23,500 bases of DNA, from positions 5,001 to 28,500 of the forward strand of contig WPIO01000041.1 of NCBI GenBank assembly GCA_009760855.2. The letters are read 5' to 3'. Made by a program: the position numbers and the translations under genes. Shown piece after piece: positions 21,848 to 23,500 of this stretch (within the stretch, counting starts at the first letter, position 1; every line of letters starts with the position of its first letter). The notes below the pieces were generated by a model. That model was given only the letters and a program-made list of their open reading frames with translations. It was not told where the DNA came from and ran no database searches. Source of the stretch: Cristatella mucedo (Eukaryota > Bryozoa > Phylactolaemata > Cristatellidae).

Positions 21848-22692
21848 ATATGTAATTTATTTGTATTGCGTCCGTTGAGAGAACTTAAATCTGTATTCAG
21901 GCTTTTCACTTATGCCACGGGGCTCGAGCCCACGACCGAGGCCAGACCTTGGTCGGAGCGAGCACCTTAACCGCTGGGCCTCAAGTTGTTTCCTTTATTT
22001 GTCCAACTGCGTAGTAGCACACTAGCCCCTTCGCAGCACAGAGCTGCTGGGGAAATCTGCTCCTTCTCCTCATATACTTTGTGTCAGGGCTACTGGCCCC
22101 GGCGTACTGCATGTCAGGTTTCGTTTGCCGGTCTGATGAGCGATATTGGAGCGTAGCTCTTCGTTATCCGAGCGCGCGGCTCTGTGGGCGTCCACCTGCA
22201 CACTGAATCCACTGTATTAGCGACCGGTTTGTGAATAGCGACCTGTTTGTGTGGAATGTAGATCCTCGGTCTAGACGGTCTGAAAAAAAAGACCGAGCCA
22301 TTCTTTTTCCCTTCCTGCTCGGCAGATCTCCGAGAGATCTCCCCGCCCCTCCTTTCGAGGCTTCCGCCAGTGCATCCGCCGGACGTTGAGAGCGCCGACT
22401 CTTTTTTTTTACCTGTCGCCGACGCGGCGCTCGTGCGTATGCTCTGCATCGGGGTAAGAGTCCTCCGGCTTGCTCCTTTTCTCCGCCGCCTTTAATCTGT
22501 TCGGCAGGCGCCGGCGTGGTCACGACGAGAGCGCACGTTCACTACGTCGTCACGGAGTACGGCGTCGTCAACCTGTTCGGAAGAACGCTCAGGCAAAGGG
22601 CGTACGATCTTATCAGCATAGCTCATCCAGACCATCGGCAGTCGCTGGAAAAGGCTGCCTTTAGCAGACTCAAGTGCATGCCGGCGCCTTGA
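4184..22692 (+). CDS. Acetyl-CoA hydrolase / 4-hydroxybutyrate CoA-transferase family protein, 8 exons, complete (478 aa)
   Basis: Joined exons are 4184-4370, 4742-4894, 7013-7252, 14650-14838, 15469-15684, 16135-16272, 20126-20254 and 22508-22692: 1437 nt, one open frame ending in TGA. All introns are GT-AG and all are phase 1. Family hallmarks appear in the expected order: TPIFLSDIP (139-147), TPPDAHGFSSLG (165-176), RTFGDGIIH (202-210), GIHSEVFTDG with probable catalytic Glu280, KVTAINTCIEIDLTGQV in exon 6, GVGGQLDF glycine motif (375-382) and TTRAHVHYVVTEYG near the C-terminus. Length fits the family (about 430-480 aa). The first 30 residues (MLAAFGRRCRRL...) are Arg-rich with no acidic residue, like a mitochondrial presequence. 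Known members transfer CoA between acyl-CoA and carboxylates; in helminths a related enzyme acts as acetate:succinate CoA-transferase, which forms acetate and succinyl-CoA. The exact substrate is inference. The start is the first ATG in the frame, with a purine at -3. Confidence 0.93.
4742..4894 (+). CDS. Exon 2: N-terminal CoA-transferase domain
   Basis: Acceptor TTGCAG, donor GTACGC. Codes residues 63-114, including HTVFVHGGSSTP and then DIELVHVMLAGDAPW, typical of the N-terminal Rossmann-like half of the family (loop after the first beta strand, then 'L.DIEL.H'). Phase 1 at both ends. Confidence 0.9.
5111..5460 (+). repeat. Long (GA)n polypurine tract in intron 2
   Basis: About 350 bases of nearly pure purine, mostly GAGA with interruptions by T and AA. 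Open frames across it (Arg-Glu or Ser-Leu repeats) are artefacts of the repeat. Confidence 0.97.
5461..6091 (+). other. Intron 2 middle segment, nothing recognised
   Basis: Unique-looking sequence between the GA tract and the LINE tail. No motif or repeat that I can support. Confidence 0.4.
6092..6470 (-). mobile_element. L2-type LINE 3' end with ORF2 C-terminus (copy 4)
   Basis: Minus strand. The C-terminal peptide TLVTTSPDLTTFKKKLKTLVF (L2/CR1 pattern 'slxxFKxxLKTxLF') is followed by a 3' UTR containing the GCATGC/GTCAGC blocks, the stem-loop tail and (ATT)n. One of the longest 3' ends here. Its protein end resembles VVTTSPDMMTVKRKTRRW at about 21230-21290. Confidence 0.82.
6471..7012 (+). 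other. Intron 2 3' part; GC-rich island from about 6680
   Basis: From about 6680 to exon 3 the DNA is GC- and CpG-rich, like the promoter block. No additional exon is needed: exon 2 joins exon 3 in frame and family residues are continuous. Confidence 0.45.
7013..7252 (+). CDS. Exon 3: CoA-transferase core
   Basis: Acceptor TTACAG, donor GTGAGT. Codes residues 114-194. It carries SNNLFIGPNCRRAV, TPIFLSDIP and TPPDAHGFSSLGGSVD, the most recognisable signatures of this family's N-terminal domain. It lies at the 3' side of a GC-rich island (about 6680-7260), and other frames are also open there by composition. Confidence 0.93.
7325..7374. repeat. (TGCG)n / (CG)n alternating purine-pyrimidine microsatellite
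   Basis: Repeated TGCG with CGCG interruptions, Z-DNA-prone by composition. Confidence 0.9.
7446..7532. repeat. Compound microsatellite (GT)n(CT)n(AT)n
   Basis: GT run to about 7468, CT run 7471-7508, AT run 7509-7532, directly abutting a LINE tail. Confidence 0.97.
7533..7769 (-). mobile_element. L2-type LINE 3' end (copy 5)
   Basis: Stem-loop tail, then ATCATGCTTGAAAAACAAAC, TGACATGCACAGGGTCAGC and GCATGCACAGTGTCAGC. Nearly identical to the copy at 3616-3816 over their shared part. It sits exactly between two mirrored microsatellites. Confidence 0.9.
7769..7868. repeat. Compound microsatellite (AT)n(GA)n
   Basis: AT run 7769-7800, pure GA 7801-7838, then G-rich purines to 7868. Complementary in order to the tract at 7471-7532. 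Confidence 0.97.
7869..8249 (+). other. Intron 3 segment, nothing recognised
   Basis: GC-rich unique-looking sequence; no coding or repeat signature supported. Confidence 0.35.
8250..8490 (+). mobile_element. L2-type LINE 3' end (plus strand)
   Basis: GGTTCCTTGTGATTC, TGTGCTGACGCTCTGTACATG and then AGAAAGAGATGAAGTTCTCG with a terminal TTATTATT run follow the same order as the reverse complement of the 7533-7769 copy. Diverged; the 5' limit is approximate. Confidence 0.7.
8550..8615 (+). mobile_element. SINE tail fragment
   Basis: GCGCCTGAATGG, ATTAAGTTCTCTTGGGGCGC and TATACAAATGAAATATATTT match the 3' part of the SINEs at 19636 and 21588. The tRNA-like head is missing. Confidence 0.75.
8768..8828 (-). 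mobile_element. tRNA-like remnant (possible SINE head)
   Basis: On the minus strand TAGGGGTGATGGGATCGC resembles box A, and GCGGGTTCGATTCCTG is a good box B/T-arm. No recognisable SINE body; may be a tRNA pseudogene. Confidence 0.4.
8967..9648 (+). mobile_element. L2/CR1-like LINE reverse-transcriptase fragment (intact frame)
   Basis: One open frame over the palm and thumb of a LINE reverse transcriptase: CYLSGRLQSID, KYGVPRGSVLGPVRFTVYTL (block B), FHFYADDTQLYL with the catalytic YADD at 9151-9162, WMAANFLKLNDDKTNL, ARSLGVTFQSDLSLEDHI, SAYFQLHNIGKIR, FVTSRLDFCNSLLTGLP and RLQLVQKEA. These are L2/CR1 clade features. It lacks the endonuclease domain, the RT N-terminus and the C-terminus; coding similarity stops at about 9640. 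It has no start of its own, so it is a fragment rather than a gene. Confidence 0.9.
9649..9754 (+). other. TTTA repeat and short palindromes before the LTR element
   Basis: (TTTA)n to about 9672, then GGCGCCTCGCTGGCAGCGCC, an imperfect palindrome, and TCCCTAAGGGAGGC at the insertion boundary. Confidence 0.5.
9760..10004 (-). repeat. 3' LTR (relative to gag)
   Basis: 245 bp, TG...CA. By eye roughly nine of ten positions match the partner LTR, with one small indel, indicating an old insertion. Confidence 0.88.
10328..11437 (-). pseudogene. Gag-like protein of the LTR element, broken by a stop
   Basis: Minus-strand frame from ATG at 11437 to a stop at 10328, interrupted by TAG at 11341-11339 (codon 33). 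Residues around the break (LEYFEVGDDFATWLLD before; HNYLPLFLEGSAFYVYSYMP and DDYRLFHEALVTALASP after) follow the capsid pattern of Ty3/Gypsy-like Gag: aromatic/Trp helix, 'L...L.G.A...Y', 'Y..F.EAL...'. The middle has degenerate 7-8 residue repeats (TVCRAT, TVYQDA, TVWNAV). The C-terminal third is a minisatellite coding RRRGGA repeats, and no CCHC zinc knuckle is seen. The family assignment is by pattern only. Confidence 0.7.
10529..10830. repeat. 18-bp GC-rich minisatellite inside gag
   Basis: Twelve consecutive 18-bp units (GCGTCTTCGGGCGCCGCC on the plus strand, from about 10538 to 10755), followed by two 24-bp variants and one or two degenerate units. All six frames are open because the unit is a multiple of three without stops. 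Confidence 0.95.
11471..11720 (-). repeat. 5' LTR (relative to gag)
   Basis: 250 bp partner of the repeat at 9760-10004; includes an extra CTCCC-type insertion near 11599. Confidence 0.88.
11726..14649 (+). other. Remainder of intron 3, no feature recognised
   Basis: About 2.9 kb. GC-rich parts (11860-12290 and 13760-14649) alternate with AT-rich DNA (12750-13600). A poly-G run near 12210 and a T run near 12295. Minus-strand 14003-14695 is open for 230 codons but has no recognisable motif. Confidence 0.4.
14650..14838 (+). CDS. Exon 4: CoA-transferase core
   Basis: Acceptor GCGCAG, donor GTCAGT. Codes residues 194-257: NPNQPRTFGDGIIHQSHID, then LPEVVYKPPDETERKIAELI and LVEDGATLQTG. The 'PRTFGDG.IH.S..D' and 'DGATLQ.G.G' motifs are diagnostic of the acetyl-CoA hydrolase/4HB-CoA transferase group. 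The open frame runs on both sides into intron, so the limits rest on splice sites and family homology. Confidence 0.93.
15041..15362 (+). repeat. (CT)n polypyrimidine tract in intron 4
   Basis: About 320 bases of pyrimidine-rich sequence with a pure CT core at 15216-15288. Complementary to the GA tract of intron 2. Confidence 0.96.
15469..15684 (+). CDS. Exon 5: catalytic-glutamate exon
   Basis: Acceptor TTTTAG, donor GTGAGT. Codes residues 257-329: GRIPNHIMSCLGSHKDLGIH, S-Glu280-VFTDGVIDL, KGVISNSKKV and FGTRRLYDFVNDNPSV. Glu280 sits in the 'GIHSE' motif. After allowing for the roughly 40-residue extension, it aligns with the catalytic Glu (I recall Glu238 in the Clostridium aminobutyricum enzyme) that forms the glutamyl-CoA intermediate. 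Confidence 0.94.
15685..16134 (+). other. Intron 5, nothing recognised
   Basis: The AT-rich stretch 15975-16075 contains scattered TAATAATAAT but no LINE tail. Confidence 0.5.
16135..16272 (+). CDS. Exon 6: C-terminal CoA-transferase domain
   Basis: Acceptor TTGTAG, donor GTAGGT. Codes residues 329-375: VMLDIAYLNNAAIIARNPKV, TAINTCIEIDLTGQVVADS, IGSSIYSG. The family pattern '.LD.AYVN...VI..NPKVTAIN.AIEVDLTGQV.ADS.G...YSG' is matched almost throughout. The split codon G|TG gives Val329, the only junction residue in the gene that is not glycine. Confidence 0.93.
16549..16648 (-). mobile_element. tRNA-derived Pol III unit (tRNA-like, 73 nt) with T-run terminator
   Basis: Minus strand, 16648 to 16576. 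The acceptor ends GCCCGCA and GGTGGGC pair at six of seven positions, and GCGGGTTCGAATCCTGC is a fully paired T-arm and perfect box B. A nine-base inverted repeat, GCGACCTCG/CGAGGTCGC, occupies the anticodon region and does not give a normal 7-base loop, so a functional tRNA is doubtful. T6 and T10 runs about 10-25 bases downstream are good Pol III terminators. More likely a SINE head or tRNA pseudogene. Confidence 0.6.
16720..17164 (+). other. Intron 6 segment, nothing recognised
   Basis: AT-rich unique-looking DNA without a repeat or coding signature that I can identify. Confidence 0.4.
17166..17299 (-). mobile_element. L2-type LINE 3' end (copy 6)
   Basis: (AAT)n, ACGCCCTCAGAAAACTCAAT, CTTTCTAGGCGCTTTAAAT and ATCATGCTTGAGAAACAAC, in the same order as the copies at 3616 and 7533. 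Confidence 0.88.
17345..17486 (-). mobile_element. tRNA-derived SINE (minus strand)
   Basis: On the minus strand: box A TGGTCCAGCGGTTAAGG, GTGCTCGCCCCGACC, box B-like GGGCTCGAGCCCC, then a LINE-like tail ending in an AT-rich repeat. Confidence 0.88.
17635..17760 (+). mobile_element. Diverged tRNA-like SINE
   Basis: GGGCGAGTGATCAAG then CCGGGTTCGATTG (box B), followed by ACTGAATTCTCGGCGCTTTA, a degenerate form of the shared LINE/SINE tail. Confidence 0.45.
17761..18400 (+). other. Intron 6 segment, no feature recognised
   Basis: A G12-13 run near 18125 and an inverted repeat GACGGCCGCAG/CTGCGGCCGTC (18276-18312) are the only visible structures. Confidence 0.4.
18402..18487 (-). mobile_element. 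L2-type LINE 3' end (copy 7)
   Basis: ATAATAATAGC..., TTGATAGAGCGCCCTCAGAG, AACTCACTATCCTTCTAGGC: diverged and short tail, minus orientation. Confidence 0.75.
18488..19635 (+). other. Intron 6 segment, nothing recognised
   Basis: About 1.1 kb of unique-looking DNA. The direct repeat GAGTAGGGAGAAA (18570-18620) is the only local repeat seen. Confidence 0.4.
19636..19783 (+). mobile_element. tRNA-derived SINE (plus strand)
   Basis: Box A TGGTCTAGCGGTTAAGG, GTGCTCGCCCCGACCAAGG, box B-like GGGCTCGAGCCCC, then AAGCGCCTTAATAGAGATTA and AGTTCTCTTGGGGCGCTATA with an AT-rich end. The tail stem-loop is intact in this copy. Confidence 0.92.
20126..20254 (+). CDS. Exon 7: glycine-motif exon
   Basis: A 43-codon exon that is easy to miss. 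Acceptor TTTCAG, donor GTTCGC (weak). Codes residues 375-418: GVGGQLDFIRGAALS, TDGLGKPIIAMTSTT, RRGESKIVDVIKPG. GxGGQ-DF is the conserved oxyanion/CoA-binding loop of the family. 'GKPIIA..STT..G.SKIV..-KPG' matches the segment that precedes AGVVTTRAHVHYV. It joins exons 6 and 8 in frame. Confidence 0.92.
20255..20861 (+). other. 5' part of intron 7, nothing recognised
   Basis: No repeat or coding signature. Exon 7 joins exon 8 directly in frame. Confidence 0.45.
20862..20940 (-). mobile_element. Degenerate L2-type LINE/SINE tail
   Basis: On the minus strand TTTCTCTTGGGGGCTATATA followed by AATTT and (ATT)n, the typical L2-clade 3' terminus; the upstream part is diverged. Confidence 0.6.
21110..21425 (+). 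mobile_element. L2-type LINE ORF2 C-terminus and 3' end (plus strand)
   Basis: Peptide RPFNSRAPKVQNSTVVTTSP then DMMTVKRKTRRWFIL matches the L2/CR1 C-terminal pattern 'RxFxxxAPxxWNxLP...FKxxLKTxLF'. GTAAAGTGCCTCGACGGGAT, TTAGTTCCAATGGGGCACTA is a diverged version of the 3' tail. Confidence 0.75.
21588..21745 (+). mobile_element. tRNA-derived SINE (plus strand)
   Basis: Box A TGGCCCAGCGGTTAAGG, box B-like GGGCTCGAGCCCC, then GCCTGAATAGAGATTTGAGT, TCTCTCAGGGCGCTATACAA and an AT-rich end. Confidence 0.93.
21762..21847. repeat. (AT)n with ATAC interruptions
   Basis: About 86 bases of alternating TA between two inverted SINEs. Confidence 0.95.
21848..21985 (-). mobile_element. tRNA-derived SINE (minus strand)
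   Basis: On the minus strand GGCCCAGCGGTTAAGGTGC, CCGACCAAGGTCTGGCC, GGGCTCGAGCCCCGTGGCAT, GCCTGAATACAGATTTAAGT. Same family as 21588-21745, in opposite orientation. Confidence 0.9.
21986..22507 (+). other. 3' part of intron 7, nothing recognised
   Basis: An AGATCTCCGAGAGATCT palindrome (22324-22340) and A/T runs are the only visible structures. Confidence 0.4.
22508..22692 (+). CDS. Exon 8: C-terminus and stop
   Basis: Acceptor CGGCAG. Codes residues 418-478 and TGA at 22690-22692. It contains AGVVTTRAHVHYVVTEYG, LFGRTLRQRAYDLI and IAHPDHRQSLEKAAF, the canonical C-terminal signature. Ends ...RLKCMPAP, near the family's usual end. Confidence 0.94.
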
Positions 22693-22930
22693 ATGAGCGC
22701 GCGAGCTCGCTCCGCGGGCAGCCGCAGCGGAGGAGGAGGAGCGCGTGGAGCGAGCCGAGAGCATCGCGGGAGAGCCGCTCTCACGGCGCAGCGATCGCGA
22801 AGCGCGATCGCTGAGCGAATCATGTTCGGACGCTAATCGCTCGCGCTACTGTCCACCTCTCGGCGCGAGGGCGATGACTGTGCGTCGTTGCGTTGAGTAC
22901 AATTGAATTGCATTGAATTAAATTTAATTT
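22693..22930 (+). other. Probable 3' UTR with hairpin and candidate poly(A) signal
   Basis: After the stop come about 160 GC-rich bases, a perfect hairpin at 22789-22813, then an abrupt AT-rich stretch. No AATAAA is present; the variant ATTAAA at 22917-22922 is the best candidate signal. Confidence 0.35.
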
Positions 22931-23500
22931 AAATAATTGAATTCTTTATTCTTTGATTCTTTATTCTGAATAATTGAATTCTTGCATTGAACAATTTGGC
23001 TGCGGCGATGACTCGTTAGCGTCCGCATTTCCGGCGTTGAAGCGAGCGCAGGCTCAGTACTGCCTGGGCTCGCACCAGTCTCGAGCGAACGCTCGCAGAA
23101 GTGCTTGTCAACGAACGCTGGACGCCCGGCCATTGTCCCCACGCTCTAGACTAGCAGTCGTGAGAAATCGATAACGTAATTTCTCCGAAAGGTCTGCTAG
23201 CTAGATCGTGCTTCTCCGGCGGCGTTCGACACGTTTTGCTGCCAAGCACAGCGACTCGCTTTTTTCCAAGACCTTTGCCATCCGCGATTTGCCGCGGGCG
23301 CGAGCTAATTTCCACATAGGAACCCGTGGTTTCCGCCCACCATTGCGGACCCGATAAATTTTCACAGAAATGAATCGGGGAAAGGGGAGAAAAGCGAGCA
23401 GAACACACGCAGAACTCATCACTGGCAACCTCGAGAAATGCGACCAATAATAATAATAATAATAATGTATGTGTGTTTGCATGTGTGCTGTGCATGTGTG
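22931..23500. other. Downstream intergenic DNA
   Basis: Local ATTCTTTATTCTTTGATTC-type duplications near 22940-22985, and (AAT)n followed by TG-rich repeats at the window end (23445-23500). No gene recognised. Confidence 0.4.

Noticed and set aside
23151-23495. Minus-strand frame starting with a leucine run like a signal peptide
   Set aside because: The leucines come from the (AAT)n microsatellite; the rest has no recognisable motif.

Overview
This is nuclear DNA of a metazoan, not a prokaryote. The window holds one complete eight-exon gene with GT-AG introns. It also holds many retroelement fragments (L2-like LINEs, tRNA-derived SINEs, an LTR element), a hAT miniature transposon and long GA/CT/TA/ATT microsatellites. 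The gene is an acetyl-CoA hydrolase / 4-hydroxybutyrate CoA-transferase family member. That family is found in many invertebrates, including flatworms, nematodes, molluscs and annelids. A lophotrochozoan is a reasonable guess, but I cannot name the species from the sequence.

Layout. 1-3820 is intergenic. It contains a CTG/CTA microsatellite, a dead LINE reverse-transcriptase copy (about 1320-2390) split by a 189-bp SPIN-like hAT element with target-site duplication, L2-type 3' ends and a tRNA-derived SINE. A GC-rich block (3820-4930) holds the probable promoter, exon 1 (4184-4370) and exon 2 (4742-4894). Intron 2 carries a 350-bp GA tract and an antisense LINE 3' end. Exon 3 is 7013-7252. Intron 3 (7.4 kb) carries mirrored microsatellites around a LINE tail, a second LINE reverse-transcriptase fragment with an intact YADD, and a complete but defective gag-only LTR retrotransposon (9760-11720, antisense). 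Exons 4, 5 and 6 are 14650-14838, 15469-15684 and 16135-16272. Intron 6 holds SINEs, LINE tails and a 73-nt tRNA-like unit. Exon 7 is 20126-20254. Intron 7 holds a LINE C-terminal/3' end and two SINEs in inverted orientation. Exon 8 with the stop is 22508-22692. The remainder is 3' UTR and downstream DNA.

The eight exons join into one 478-codon frame plus stop (1437 nt). All seven introns interrupt a codon after its first base, so every internal exon is a multiple of three. The product has an arginine-rich, presequence-like N-terminus, the family's catalytic Glu (about residue 280) and its GxGGQ glycine motif. It is probably a mitochondrial CoA-transferase that swaps CoA between acetyl-CoA and another acid such as succinate.

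The most notable non-gene content is: (i) the SPIN-like hAT element, from a group known for horizontal transfer between vertebrates and invertebrates; (ii) SINEs and LINEs that share a 3' two-tier stem-loop, suggesting the LINE mobilises the SINE; (iii) the gag-only LTR element whose Gag tail has been replaced by a 12-unit RRRGGA minisatellite. I found no CRISPR, operon or defence system.
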